A stretch of DNA of 64,000 bases from Lentzea sp. NBRC 105346 (lineage in GTDB: Bacteria; Actinomycetota; Actinomycetes; Mycobacteriales; Pseudonocardiaceae), in assembly GCF_030269605.1 (NCBI RefSeq), contig NZ_BSTQ01000003.1, positions 372,001 to 436,000 of the forward strand, written 5' to 3'. Position 1 is the stretch's first letter; each line of letters begins with the position of its first letter. Below the pieces are notes generated by a model, which did no database searches, had not been told where the DNA came from, and worked only from the letters and a program-made list of their open reading frames with translations. Below are positions 8,528-17,547 of this stretch, one piece after another. A program made the position numbers and the translations under genes.

Positions 8528-8530
8528 TCT

Positions 8531-11470
8531 TCAGTACACGTCCTCGACGTAGCGGTCGGTGTTGACGAGGTCGGCCAGCCACGCGGCGGCCTCCTCGTCG
8601 GTGGCACCGGTGTGCTTGCGGTACACGGTCTGGAACGCCTCCCGCACACCGGGCGCCATGCCCTTGGCGTCGCCACAGACGTAGACGTACGCGCCCTGTT
8701 CGAGCAGCTCCCACACCTCCTGCTCCTCGGCGAGCACGCGGTGCTGCACGTACTTCAGGCCGCGCTCGGGCGCCCGCGAGAACACCGGCCGCATGCTGAC
8801 GTCACCGGCTTCGAGCTCGGCCCGGTGCAGGTAGTCGTCCGGCGTCTGGCAGCCGAAGTAGCACAGCGCCGGTTCCGTCCGCCCGAGCAACGGCCGGTCG
8901 ATGATCGCGCCGCGGAACGGGGCCAGGCCCGTCCCGGCACCGACCATGATCACCGGCACGTCGGCCTGCTGGCGGAAGGCGTTGCGGCACGGGGCGACGC
9001 GGCCGCGCAGGACGTCGCCGGGTCGCAGCGACGCGAGGTGGTTCGACGCGATGCCGTGCGGCGTCACGGAGATCATCAGGTCGGCCTCGCCCGGCTGGGC
9101 CAGCGCGGACGACGAGATCGAGTAGTGCCTCGGGCGCAGCGCGGGCAGCAGCGACAGGAACACCTCGAACGGCAGCGTCTCGCGCAACGCCGGGAAACGC
9201 TCGATCAGGTCCAGGATGCGGCCGGTGGCGGTCTGCAGGGCCGTCTTCTCGGGCGGGCACGGGTTGTTCGCCGCGAGCACCTCGACCTGGGCGGGGGTCA
9301 GCTCGTCCTGCAGTTCGACGAAGTGCGTCAGCAGCGTGCGCACGGTCAGCGGCCGGTCGATCGGCAGCTTGCCGCGCACCGACACCACCGCGTCCGGGTC
9401 GAGGTGCAGCAACGTGCACGCGCGGGTCACCAGGTCGGCCGGGTTCGACGGCAGCACGGTCAGGTGGTCGGCGGTCCGGTAGGTCACGCCCTCGGGCAGC
9501 CGCACCTTCAGGAACCACTTGCCCGCCGCCAGCTCGCGGCTCTCCAGCACGGTCATCGCAGACATCTCGTGCCCCGCGTACAGCGCGTCCGTCACGTCAC
9601 CGGTCAGGAACCGCACCTCGTCGTTCGACACCGGCGCGGCACCCGGCGAAGTGATCAGCTCCGAGGCAAGCGTGCGCACGAAGTCCTCGACCGCGGTGCC
9701 CTGGTCACCGGACGCGTCCACCTCGCCGCGGTCGACGATGCGGGTCGCGCCGGCCGCCTCCAGCAACTCGTCGATGTGGGTGGGCACGCGCTGGTAGGTG
9801 TCCGCCCAGTTGCGGTCGCCGACCCCGAGCACGGCGTACGAGACGCCGCTCAGGTCCGGCGTGGTCTCCAGCCACCGCACGAACTCCACCGCGTCATCGG
9901 TCGGCTTTCCGTTGTAGGACGCGGCGACCAGCACCACCCGCTCACCGAGCGCCTCGATCGCGCTGTCCAGTGAACCCTGCCGCACCTCGGCGCCGAACCC
10001 CGACAGGGCCGATGCGACCTGACCGGCGACGTACTTGGCGTTACCGAGGTTGGAGCCGTGCAGCACGGTGACCGCGGCGTCGATCCGCCCGGTGACCTCT
10101 TCCCGTTGCGCGGCAACGGTCTGTGCCTTCCGGCGTTCGGTCCGCGGCCGGATCTCGAGGGTGAAGCCCTCCGGCTTGATGGTGAGGGTCTCCTTGATCT
10201 CCAGCTGGTAGTCGGCGTGGTCGACGAACCGGAACCGGTGGATCAGCATGCCGAGCAGCATCGTGGCCTCGTGCAACGCGAACTGCCTGCCGATGCACGC
10301 GCGCTCGCCGGTGCCGAACGGCTTGAAGGCGTCGGCGGGCCGGGCGCTCTCCCGTTCCGGGCTGAACCGCTCGGGGTCGAACGCCTCGACGTTGTCGCCC
10401 CACACCGGGTCGCGGTGCAGCACGGGCGTCAGCACGACGACCGGCTGTCCCTTGTGGACCGGAACGCCGCCGAGAGTGGTGTCCTGCTTGGCTTCGCGCA
10501 TGAACGCGGGAGCGGTCGGCCACAGCCGCAGCGCCTCGTTGAGCACCTGGCGGACGTAGCGCAGCTTGCCGATGTCCTCGTACGACGGGTCGGGGTCCGC
10601 GTCACCCCACAGGGCGTCGACCTCGGCCTGCGCGTTCGCCAGCGCCGCGGGGTTCTTCGCCAGGTAGTACAGCGCGAAGGACAACGCGCCGGAAGTGGTC
10701 TCGTGGCCCGCGATGAGGAACGTGACGATCTGGTTGCGGATGTTCTCCTCGTCCAGCACGCCGTTGTTCAGCATCAGGCCGAGCAGGTCGTCCTGCGAGG
10801 TGTCGCCGCGACGTGACGCGATGACGTCGTCGACGATCCCGTTGACGAAGGCGATGTCGTTCTTGTACCGCTCGGATCCCTTGCGGTACAGGAAGTCCAT
10901 GCCGGGAATGTGCCGCCCCTGCTCCTGCGCCCAGGCGAGGCAGCGCACCATCGCCTCGACGAACGGGTGCGGCTCGTCGCGTTCGAAGGACTCGAAGTCG
11001 AACTTGAACCCGGCGAGCCCGATCGTGTCGAGCGTCATCCGGGTCATGTCGCCGGGCACGTCGACCGGACCGTTCGCCTTGTCCCAGTGGCGGATCAGCC
11101 GGCGCGACACCTCGAGCATCGTCGGGTGGTACATGCGCATGTTGCTCATCGCGAACGCCGGGATGAGCAGGTCGTGCGCCTTGGCCCAGTTCGGCTCGTC
11201 GTTGTAGGCCGAGAACAGGCCGTCACCGATCATCGGGCGCAGCCGCTGCAGGCCGGGGCCGACATGCTTGGCGAACCGGGTCTCGTCGGAGAGCTCCTCG
11301 ACGAGGTCGAGCCGGCCGACGAACACGATCTCCTGGTTGAAGATCTTCCGCGTGAAGACGGGGCCCAGTTCACGGGCCTGCCGCATGGCGTCCTGGATCG
11401 CGTGACCGGGGGTGAGGGAGGCGAGGTCGCCAACGATCGGCAGGCGGCCCTTCGGGTGCGGGAGGTTCAT
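8531..11470 (-). CDS. self-sufficient cytochrome P450/NADPH-P450 reductase fusion (CYP102 type)
   Basis: 979 residues against 1048 for P450 BM3. Heme domain ~1-455: DGLFSAYN (counterpart of the BM3 Phe87 region), I-helix AGHETT at 254-259, ExxR at 312-315, and heme Cys392 in FGTGERACIGRQFALHEA. The diflavin reductase follows: FMN domain starting VLHGSNLGNAKY (~470), FAD motif RHYSISSSA (~755), NADPH motif VGAGTGLAPFRG (~850). It ends RYVEDVY, so a terminal Tyr takes the place of the aromatic that stacks on the FAD (Trp in BM3). Likely substrates are medium- to long-chain fatty acids. A PAS-LuxR regulator is divergent 64 nt away and is the probable local regulator. Confidence 0.96.
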   Translation of the reverse strand: MNLPHPKGRLPIVGDLASLTPGHAIQDAMRQARELGPVFTRKIFNQEIVFVGRLDLVEELSDETRFAKHVGPGLQRLRPMIGDGLFSAYNDEPNWAKAHDLLIPAFAMSNMRMYHPTMLEVSRRLIRHWDKANGPVDVPGDMTRMTLDTIGLAGFKFDFESFERDEPHPFVEAMVRCLAWAQEQGRHIPGMDFLYRKGSERYKNDIAFVNGIVDDVIASRRGDTSQDDLLGLMLNNGVLDEENIRNQIVTFLIAGHETTSGALSFALYYLAKNPAALANAQAEVDALWGDADPDPSYEDIGKLRYVRQVLNEALRLWPTAPAFMREAKQDTTLGGVPVHKGQPVVVLTPVLHRDPVWGDNVEAFDPERFSPERESARPADAFKPFGTGERACIGRQFALHEATMLLGMLIHRFRFVDHADYQLEIKETLTIKPEGFTLEIRPRTERRKAQTVAAQREEVTGRIDAAVTVLHGSNLGNAKYVAGQVASALSGFGAEVRQGSLDSAIEALGERVVLVAASYNGKPTDDAVEFVRWLETTPDLSGVSYAVLGVGDRNWADTYQRVPTHIDELLEAAGATRIVDRGEVDASGDQGTAVEDFVRTLASELITSPGAAPVSNDEVRFLTGDVTDALYAGHEMSAMTVLESRELAAGKWFLKVRLPEGVTYRTADHLTVLPSNPADLVTRACTLLHLDPDAVVSVRGKLPIDRPLTVRTLLTHFVELQDELTPAQVEVLAANNPCPPEKTALQTATGRILDLIERFPALRETLPFEVFLSLLPALRPRHYSISSSALAQPGEADLMISVTPHGIASNHLASLRPGDVLRGRVAPCRNAFRQQADVPVIMVGAGTGLAPFRGAIIDRPLLGRTEPALCYFGCQTPDDYLHRAELEAGDVSMRPVFSRAPERGLKYVQHRVLAEEQEVWELLEQGAYVYVCGDAKGMAPGVREAFQTVYRKHTGATDEEAAAWLADLVNTDRYVEDVY

Positions 11471-11534
11471 ACCAATGAGCTTGGCGTTGCGGAACCCATT
11501 GCCCCGCCAGTTCGACTACGGAATCTTGTAGTGC

Positions 11535-12161
11535 GTGGACCGCTTTCGGACCTTGACACCGGACGTCGCCTGGCGGAACCGGTTCGTCGCATTGCTGGAC
11601 CGCATGCCGACGCCAACCGGCGTATGCACCCTCGACGGCACGCTGGTGCTCAGCAACCCGGCGCTGGCGGCCGTGTTCGGCACCGTGCCGTCGAGGCTGC
11701 GATCCCGCCGGATCGGCGAGCTGCTCTCCCCCACCGACGCCGAGGCGTTCCTGCGGCTGGTGCACGATCTCGCCGCGGGCCAGCACATGCGCGAGACCCT
11801 TACGGTCCGCTGGTCCGGCGGCGTCGGCGAGCTCGTCGTGCAGACCGTGCAGAACGTCTCCGACGACGACTCGCCGCGCCTGCTCGTGACGCTGGAACGC
11901 CGGCGTCCGTACGTCGACCCGCCTGCCGTGTCACCGGTCGAACAGCAGATCCTCGAACTGGTGGCGGCCGGCGAGACGTCCGCCACGATCGGCCGCGTGC
12001 TGGGCATGACCGCCGACGGCGTGACCTATCACCTGACCCAGCTCACGAAACGGTTCAAGGTGCCGAACCGGACCGCGTTGGTGGCGCGGGCATACACGCT
12101 CAACCTGCTCGACTCCCACGCGTGGCCGCCCGCGCGAACGAACGCAGGGCGAGGCCGCTGA
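11535..12161 (+). CDS. PAS-domain LuxR-type transcriptional regulator
   Basis: 208 residues from GTG 11535. Residues ~15-125 form a PAS domain (GVCTLDGTLVLSNPALAAVFG), which usually binds a small ligand or cofactor; residues ~135-195 are a LuxR-type HTH (EQQILELVAAGETSATIGRVLGMTADGVTYHLTQL). It is divergent from the CYP102 fusion with a 64-nt gap that contains ACTAC-N8-GTAGT (11515-11532), a candidate operator. The natural guess is that it senses a fatty acid or related ligand and controls the P450. Its 3' end overlaps the convergent small membrane-protein gene by 62 nt. Confidence 0.85.
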   Translation: MDRFRTLTPDVAWRNRFVALLDRMPTPTGVCTLDGTLVLSNPALAAVFGTVPSRLRSRRIGELLSPTDAEAFLRLVHDLAAGQHMRETLTVRWSGGVGELVVQTVQNVSDDDSPRLLVTLERRRPYVDPPAVSPVEQQILELVAAGETSATIGRVLGMTADGVTYHLTQLTKRFKVPNRTALVARAYTLNLLDSHAWPPARTNAGRGR

Positions 12162-12429
12162 GGACCACGGCGACCACTCCCACCACCAGGGCCACGAAGC
12201 CACCGACGATCCCGTAGCCGGTGCCGGGACCGCCTTTCGCGGCGGCGACCACCAGCCCGCCGACGGCCGTGCCGAGCAGACCCGCCACCAGGCCCACGAC
12301 GGCTGTGCGGCGGCGGGAGCGGGTCCGCGCCAGCACACCGGCGACCACGCCGGCCAGACCCAGCGCCACGCCCACCAACGACCAGAAACGCCCTGCGGTC
12401 AAGGCGTAGGCATCAACGGCGGCAAGCAT
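12100..12429 (-). CDS. small membrane protein, DUF6223-like
   Basis: 109 residues from ATG 12429, chosen because AAAGGA lies at 12437-12442 with good spacing; longer upstream forms lack support. It starts MLAAVDAYALTAGRFWSLVG and has three hydrophobic segments (VGVALGLAGVVAGVLA; VGLVAGLLGTAVGGLVVAAA; IVGGFVALVVGVVAVVLSGLAL) with basic loops. The AYALTAGRFW start recalls actinobacterial DUF6223 proteins; this is from memory. It is divergent from the histidine kinase 194 nt away and overlaps the 3' end of the PAS-LuxR gene by 62 nt. Function unknown. Confidence 0.75.
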   Translation of the reverse strand: MLAAVDAYALTAGRFWSLVGVALGLAGVVAGVLARTRSRRRTAVVGLVAGLLGTAVGGLVVAAAKGGPGTGYGIVGGFVALVVGVVAVVLSGLALRSFARAATRGSRAG

Positions 12430-12623
12430 GAAGTGCTCCTTTGCTCGTATGACTGGATGTCGCCGATCGTTTCCTGTGAACCCGCCGCCGGTCGTTGTGC
12501 GAACGCGGACAGTTCCCCCTGCCGCACCCGCCGCAGGAGGCGCGAAAGTACTGCCGCCGCAGTAGGTCACCGATCATCCGTACACAGGAGGTGCCTCCGC
12601 GTACCCGCCGTTAAGGTGCGGGG

Positions 12624-13715
12624 ATGAGCCGGACCACGGACTGGGCGATCGCCACCGGCGTGGCGGCGACCCTGGTCGTCGCCGGGCTGTCCAAGCCTGC
12701 TCCGGATCTCGCCCCGCTGGGCTACGCGCTGCTGGCCGCCGGAGGTCTGGCGCTGGTGGCGCGCCGCCGGGCTCCGATCGCCGTGCTGGCCGTGACCGGG
12801 CTGTGCGCGCTGGGATACCAGGCCGTCGGTTTCGACGTGCCCGTCGTCGCGTATCTGTTCGCGGTCTATGCCGCGGTCCGGGCGGGACACCGCGTCGTCA
12901 CGGTGGTGGCTTCCGTGATCATGCTGGCGGCCCTGCCGCTCGCGATCGTGGTCTCCCTGCACGACTGGCCCGGAGCGTTCACGCAGTCCCGCAACGTCCT
13001 CGAAATCGCGTGGCTGATCGCCGCGGGCGCGGCGGGCGAGGCGCTACGCCAGGCCGAACGCCGGGCGGACGAAGCCGAGCGCACGCGTGAGGAGACCGCG
13101 CGGCGCCGCGCCAACGAGGAGCGGCTGCACATCGCGCGGGAGCTGCACGACTCGCTCACCCACCAGATCTCGGTCATCAAGGTGCAGGCCGAGGTCGCCG
13201 TCCACCTGGCCAACAAGCGAGGTGAGGAGGTGCCGGAGGCGCTGCTGGCGATCCGGGACGCCGGCCGTGAGGCGGCCCGCGAACTGCGCGCGACCCTGGA
13301 GGCGCTGCGCGACGACGACAAGAACCCGCCGCACGGCCTCGACGACGTCCCGGAACTGGTACAACGGGCCAGGACGACCGGTCTGGACGCGAAGCTGACG
13401 ATCGAGGGCCACCGCGACGACCTGCCGGCCGCGGTCGACCGCACCGCCTACCGGATCGTCCAGGAGTCGTTGACCAACATCGCCCGCCACGCCGCGGCCG
13501 CTTCGGCGTCGATCCGGATCGACTACCGGCCCGACGCCCTGGTCATCCGGGTCGACGACGACGGCAAGGCCACAACGGACACCTCGCCGGGTCCGGGCGT
13601 CGGGCTGCTCGGCATGCGCGAACGGGTCACCGCGCTCGGCGGTCACCTTCAGGCGGCACCGCGCAGCGAGGGCGGCTTCACCGTCCACGCCGAACTTCCC
13701 GTGGACCGAACGTGA
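12624..13715 (+). CDS. NarL-type sensor histidine kinase
   Basis: 363 residues. About five hydrophobic segments fill residues 5-140 with no large extracellular domain. A coiled linker rich in EERTREETARRR leads to the HisKA_3 domain IARELHDSLTHQISVIKVQAE, with phospho-acceptor His175. The HATPase_c domain shows VQESLTNIARHA (N-box) and the G-box VGLLGMRERVTALGG. It autophosphorylates and passes phosphate to the response regulator encoded next, which overlaps it by 4 nt (GTGA). The short extracellular loops suggest sensing within the membrane. The divergent small membrane protein is a plausible target or partner. Confidence 0.95.
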   Translation: MSRTTDWAIATGVAATLVVAGLSKPAPDLAPLGYALLAAGGLALVARRRAPIAVLAVTGLCALGYQAVGFDVPVVAYLFAVYAAVRAGHRVVTVVASVIMLAALPLAIVVSLHDWPGAFTQSRNVLEIAWLIAAGAAGEALRQAERRADEAERTREETARRRANEERLHIARELHDSLTHQISVIKVQAEVAVHLANKRGEEVPEALLAIRDAGREAARELRATLEALRDDDKNPPHGLDDVPELVQRARTTGLDAKLTIEGHRDDLPAAVDRTAYRIVQESLTNIARHAAAASASIRIDYRPDALVIRVDDDGKATTDTSPGPGVGLLGMRERVTALGGHLQAAPRSEGGFTVHAELPVDRT

Positions 13716-14368
13716 TCCGGGTCCTGCTGGTCGACGACCAGCCGCTCATCCGTGGCGGATTCCGCGCGCTCCTCGACGCGGAGGACGACATCGAGGTGGT
13801 GGCCGAAGCCGCCAACGGTGGCGAAGGCGTTGCGCTGGTTCGTGAACACCTGCCCGACATCGCGCTCATCGACATCCAGATGCCGCTCGTTGACGGCATC
13901 GAGGCGACCCGGCGCATCGCCGCGGACCCGGCCCTGGCCGCGGTGCACGTCGTCATCCTGACCAACTACGGCCTGGACGAGTACGTCTTCCACGCGCTGC
14001 GCGCCGGCGCGGCCGGGTTCCTCGTGAAGGACATCCAGCCCGAAGACCTCCTGCACGCCGTCCGCGTCGCCGCGCGCGGAGACGCCCTGCTCGCCCCGTC
14101 GATCACCCGCAAGCTGATCGACCGATACGTCACACAGCCGCCCAGCGCCGGCACCGGGTTGAAGGAGCTGACGAACCGCGAACGCGAGGCCGTCGCCCTG
14201 GTCGCCCAGGGCCTGTCGAACGACGAGATCGCGGACCGCATGGTGATCAGTCCGTTGACCGCGAAGACCCACGTGAACCGGGCCATGGTCAAGCTCCACG
14301 CCCGTGACCGCGCTCAGCTCGTGGTCCTGGCCTACGAGTCCGGACTCGTCGTGCCGCGCGGCTCCTGA
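13712..14368 (+). CDS. NarL/LuxR-family response regulator
   Basis: 218 residues: receiver domain with acidic pocket VDDQ, phospho-acceptor Asp54 in ALIDIQMP, switch Thr in VVILTNYG, and Lys in FLVKDIQPEDL; then a LuxR HTH at ~150-210 (LTNREREAVALVAQGLSNDEIADRMVI). GTG 13712 overlaps the kinase stop. It should bind DNA as a dimer once phosphorylated; the nearest candidate target is the 194-nt divergent region before the kinase. It ends 4 nt before the convergent KAS III-like gene. Confidence 0.95.
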   Translation: MIRVLLVDDQPLIRGGFRALLDAEDDIEVVAEAANGGEGVALVREHLPDIALIDIQMPLVDGIEATRRIAADPALAAVHVVILTNYGLDEYVFHALRAGAAGFLVKDIQPEDLLHAVRVAARGDALLAPSITRKLIDRYVTQPPSAGTGLKELTNREREAVALVAQGLSNDEIADRMVISPLTAKTHVNRAMVKLHARDRAQLVVLAYESGLVVPRGS

Positions 14369-14372
14369 CTGT

Positions 14373-15485
14373 TCACTGGATTCTCGGCGCCACCGGATGA
14401 GGAATGTCGACCGTGGCGAGCACCGCGCCGCGTTCCGGTCCACCGCCCACCACGGACAGGCAGATCAGATCACCGTTGCCGACCCGCCCCTCGGCGACGT
14501 CGTCGTGCAGCATCTGCATCGTGGACACGGTGACGAGGTTGCCGAACCGCCGGGCGTTGGTCGGCGCCTTGTCCTCATCGAGCCCGGCCAGCTGGTGGAA
14601 CGCGTCCACCAGAGCGGGATTCGCCTGGTGCGTGTAGATGCGGCGGACCTTCTCGACGTAGCCCGGCAACGCGGCGTCGAGGTCGCGGTGGTTGAACATC
14701 ATCGCGGTCCGGTAGAAGTGCGCGATTCCCTTGCTGTCCATGCCGAACACGGCCATCTCGGCCGCACCCGGCGTTCCCGGCGCGTGGTTGAGCCCGCCGC
14801 CCGGATAGTGGATCAGCGGGTCCTCCGCGAACTCGTCGGTGTCGCGCGAGTAGAACGCCATGCCCACGTCGGTGTCGGTGCGGTCGAGCACGAGCGCCGC
14901 GGCGCCGTCGGAGAAGATGCCGGGTGACGACCAGACGCTGTCGCCGTCCGGATGCACGGAGTTGGTGCGGTAGAGGTCGTTGATGCCGCCATCGCCGTCG
15001 CCGCTGGCCCGGCTGGGCACCGTGTAGGTGATGATCAGCACGCGCCGAGCGTCCATTTTGGACGCCAGTGTGATTGCCCTGGCCGGACCGGCGCATCCGG
15101 CCGCCATCTGCACGGGCAGCACGTCGTCGGGCAGCCCGATCCGCCGGATCAGCCGGAACGCGTCCTGGTCGAGCATCAGCTCGTAAGGCGTGCACGACAC
15201 GACGATCGCGGCGTCGACCTGGTCCGGCGTCAGTCCGGCGGACGCGACGGCCCGGCGGCCGAGTTCGGCGATCGTGTCGATGTCGGCGAAGAGATCCGGG
15301 TTCCAGCTCTTGGCGTGGATGCCGAGAATCCGGTGCATCATGGCGCCGTCGAGGCACTGTCCCGGCCGGCCGCGGTGCGGCACCCGCACCCGTTGGGCCC
15401 AGTCGTCGAGGGGAATCGGTTTCGCGATCAACGTGGCCAGACCGGCCAGTCGAAACGGCAGCGGGCGTGGAACGGCACGACTCAT
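14373..15485 (-). CDS. 3-oxoacyl-ACP synthase III family protein
   Basis: 370 residues from ATG 15485, preceded by CGGAGG at 6-nt spacing; a longer frame to 15551 has no ribosome-binding site. Thiolase fold with a complete KAS III triad: Cys131 in MAAGCAGPARA, His286 in IYTHQANP and Asn316 in RFGNLVTVST. KAS III enzymes condense an acyl-CoA with malonyl-ACP or form esters or other acyl products. It stands alone, with no acyl carrier protein, reductase or malonyltransferase nearby, so it is more likely a specialised acyltransferase than the fabH of primary metabolism. Substrate unknown. Confidence 0.88.
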   Translation of the reverse strand: MSRAVPRPLPFRLAGLATLIAKPIPLDDWAQRVRVPHRGRPGQCLDGAMMHRILGIHAKSWNPDLFADIDTIAELGRRAVASAGLTPDQVDAAIVVSCTPYELMLDQDAFRLIRRIGLPDDVLPVQMAAGCAGPARAITLASKMDARRVLIITYTVPSRASGDGDGGINDLYRTNSVHPDGDSVWSSPGIFSDGAAALVLDRTDTDVGMAFYSRDTDEFAEDPLIHYPGGGLNHAPGTPGAAEMAVFGMDSKGIAHFYRTAMMFNHRDLDAALPGYVEKVRRIYTHQANPALVDAFHQLAGLDEDKAPTNARRFGNLVTVSTMQMLHDDVAEGRVGNGDLICLSVVGGGPERGAVLATVDIPHPVAPRIQ

Positions 15486-15648
15486 GGCGAGCCTCCGGTT
15501 GCACAGCTGGGGATGTGCTATCAGTACATTCCTGGCCACGTCGCGTGGCAATCGCCCGATCGTTTCCAGTTCGCCTCCTCACGGAGGTGCCCGATCGGGC
15601 AGCCCGAAATGCCAAATTCAGTGGCATGGGCGTGCTTTCCTGTAGTCC

Positions 15649-16170
15649 ATGCAACAGGAAAGACTGGTCCGCCTCTCCAAGCGGATGTCCCGCGTCCTCA
15701 GACACGACCCCGCGTCCGCCGGCCTCACGCTCGGCCCGCAGGGCTGGGTCGCGGTCGACGACCTGCTCGCCGCGCTCGGCATGTCGCGCGACGAGCTGCT
15801 GGAAGTGGTGGCGGGCAACGACAAGCAGCGGTTCGCGATCGAGGGCGACCGCATCCGCGCCAACCAGGGCCACAGCGTGTCCGTGGACCTGGACCTCCCG
15901 ATCGCCGAACCGCCGGCGGTGCTCTTCCACGGCACCGTCGCCAAGTTCCTGCCGGACATCCTGGCCGACGGCCTGCGCCCGATGTCACGGCACGACGTGC
16001 ATCTGTCCGCGACCCGCGAGACCGCGCACCGGGTCGGCGCGCGGCGTGGCAAGCCGGTGATCCTCACCGTGCGGGCGGGCGAGATGCACGCCGACGGCTA
16101 CGAGTTCCGGGTGAGCGCCAATGGGGTGTGGCTGACGTCGCACGTGCCCGCCGGCTACCTCTCCCACTGA
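15649..16170 (+). CDS. kptA: RNA 2'-phosphotransferase, Tpt1/KptA family
   Basis: 173 residues, the full length for the bacterial family. The N-terminal winged-helix reads RLSKRMSRVLRHDP with the conserved LRH, then RFAIEGDRIRANQGHS, FHGT and RHDVHLSATR of the ADP-ribosyl-transferase-like domain; the conserved Arg-His-Arg-Arg set appears intact. The enzyme removes an internal RNA 2'-phosphate by transfer to NAD+, releasing ADP-ribose 1'',2''-cyclic phosphate. Bacteria lack the tRNA-splicing pathway that makes this substrate in eukaryotes, so its role is open. It is divergent from the KAS III-like gene and overlaps the convergent methyltransferase by 16 nt. Confidence 0.93.
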   Translation: MQQERLVRLSKRMSRVLRHDPASAGLTLGPQGWVAVDDLLAALGMSRDELLEVVAGNDKQRFAIEGDRIRANQGHSVSVDLDLPIAEPPAVLFHGTVAKFLPDILADGLRPMSRHDVHLSATRETAHRVGARRGKPVILTVRAGEMHADGYEFRVSANGVWLTSHVPAGYLSH

Positions 16171-17543
16171 AGCACCCCGCGTTCGACCAGCCGCCGCACG
16201 GCCTCGGCCGTCGACTCCACCACCTGAGCGGGGTCCAGCCCGTATGCCGCGGCGAGCTTCGCCGCCACCTCGCGCGCGGTGAGCGTGCCGTCGCATCCCT
16301 CGACGAGATCGACCGCGAGCTGGTTGACGCGCGCGGACAGCTCCGCGGTCAGCAGGTGCTCGTCGACCAGCCACCCGTCGGGTCCCAGCCCCGCCGACTG
16401 CCGCAGCGTCACACCCGGCGCCGCGCGATAACACTCGTCCAGCGGCGAGTGGTCGCGCAGCCAGTCCTGAGCGGCGAACCAGCGGTCCACGTCCGGCACG
16501 CCGCCGGGCAACTCGTCGACCTGGACGACCGGGTCACTGCGGCCGGACCGGCGCAGGCTGACCAGGCCCCACCCGATCGCCTCGACGTCGTGCTCGACCA
16601 GCCACGCCAGCCAGTCCGCGCGATTCCGCAGACCCGCGCCGTGACTCCAGTTGTGCACGTACCGCACGGGGTCGGAGCACCCGAGCTGGACGATCCACGC
16701 GTCCAGCCCCGTGCCCGCCGCCCAGGACGACACGCGGTCCCGCCAGTCGCCGAGATGCACGAACGCCGCGAGATACTGCATCGTGCCGCCCTCGGTCAGC
16801 ACGTCCGGCGCGGCCGCGGCGATCTTCTGGCCGAGGGTGTCGAGCGGCATCCCGGAGTCGCGGTAGAGGTAGTCGACCGTGCCCGGCTTGACGATGAACG
16901 GCGGGTTAGCCACCACGAGGTCGAACCGGCGCCCGGCCACAGGCTCGAAAAGGTTGCCGTGCAACAGTTCCCAGTCCAGCTCCGACAGTGCCGCACTCGT
17001 CGCCGCGAACCGCAGTGCGCGCGGCGAGAGGTCCGTCGCGGTCACCGAGCCGGCCTGCCCGGACAGGTGCATCGACTGGACGCCCGAGCCGCAGCACACG
17101 TCGAGCGCCGAACCGACGGGCCCACCGACGCGGGCGCGCGCGAGGACGTCCGGATACATGCTCAGGCCGACGACGAGGTCGCTCCCGCCGCCCGCCGCGT
17201 CCGCGAGCAGCCACCCCTGCCGATACGGGTAGAGCAGCACCGCGGCGCGGACCGCAGGCGTGCCTTTGCGCACGCCTCGTTTCAGCAAACCCGCGTCCAC
17301 CAAGGGATCCAGCGGCCCCAGCACCGCGGTCGCCTCGTCGATCGGGACGGCGAGGGTGAGCAGGAACAACCGGGTCAGCGTGCCAAGCGGGGTCTCGTCG
17401 GTGACGAGCGGCAGCAGCCGGCTCGTGTCACCGCGCTCCAGCGCGCGCACCGCCCCCGCGTCCAGCCCGTCGCTTGTGAAACCCGCGGCGCGCAACGCAT
17501 CGCGCAGCCGAGCGAGATCGGCCGCGCCGAGCAGCGGATCCAA
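16155..17543 (-). CDS. class I SAM-dependent methyltransferase with NPPF motif
   Basis: 462 residues with probable TTG start at 17543, 4 nt after the previous stop. An N-terminal helical domain (~1-140) precedes the Rossmann fold: SAM motif SALDVCCGSGVQSMHLS (~150), acidic loop TATDLSPRALRFA, and NPPF in VVANPPFIVKPG (~225), which marks amino-group methyltransferases acting on Gln, adenine or guanine (PrmC/RsmC/RlmG type). A C-terminal winged-helix-like region ends LVERGVLQWER. It probably modifies rRNA or a translation factor, but the target cannot be read from sequence. The gene overlaps kptA by 16 nt at the 3' ends. Confidence 0.85.
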   Translation of the reverse strand: MDPLLGAADLARLRDALRAAGFTSDGLDAGAVRALERGDTSRLLPLVTDETPLGTLTRLFLLTLAVPIDEATAVLGPLDPLVDAGLLKRGVRKGTPAVRAAVLLYPYRQGWLLADAAGGGSDLVVGLSMYPDVLARARVGGPVGSALDVCCGSGVQSMHLSGQAGSVTATDLSPRALRFAATSAALSELDWELLHGNLFEPVAGRRFDLVVANPPFIVKPGTVDYLYRDSGMPLDTLGQKIAAAAPDVLTEGGTMQYLAAFVHLGDWRDRVSSWAAGTGLDAWIVQLGCSDPVRYVHNWSHGAGLRNRADWLAWLVEHDVEAIGWGLVSLRRSGRSDPVVQVDELPGGVPDVDRWFAAQDWLRDHSPLDECYRAAPGVTLRQSAGLGPDGWLVDEHLLTAELSARVNQLAVDLVEGCDGTLTAREVAAKLAAAYGLDPAQVVESTAEAVRRLVERGVLQWER

Positions 17544-17547
17544 GACG

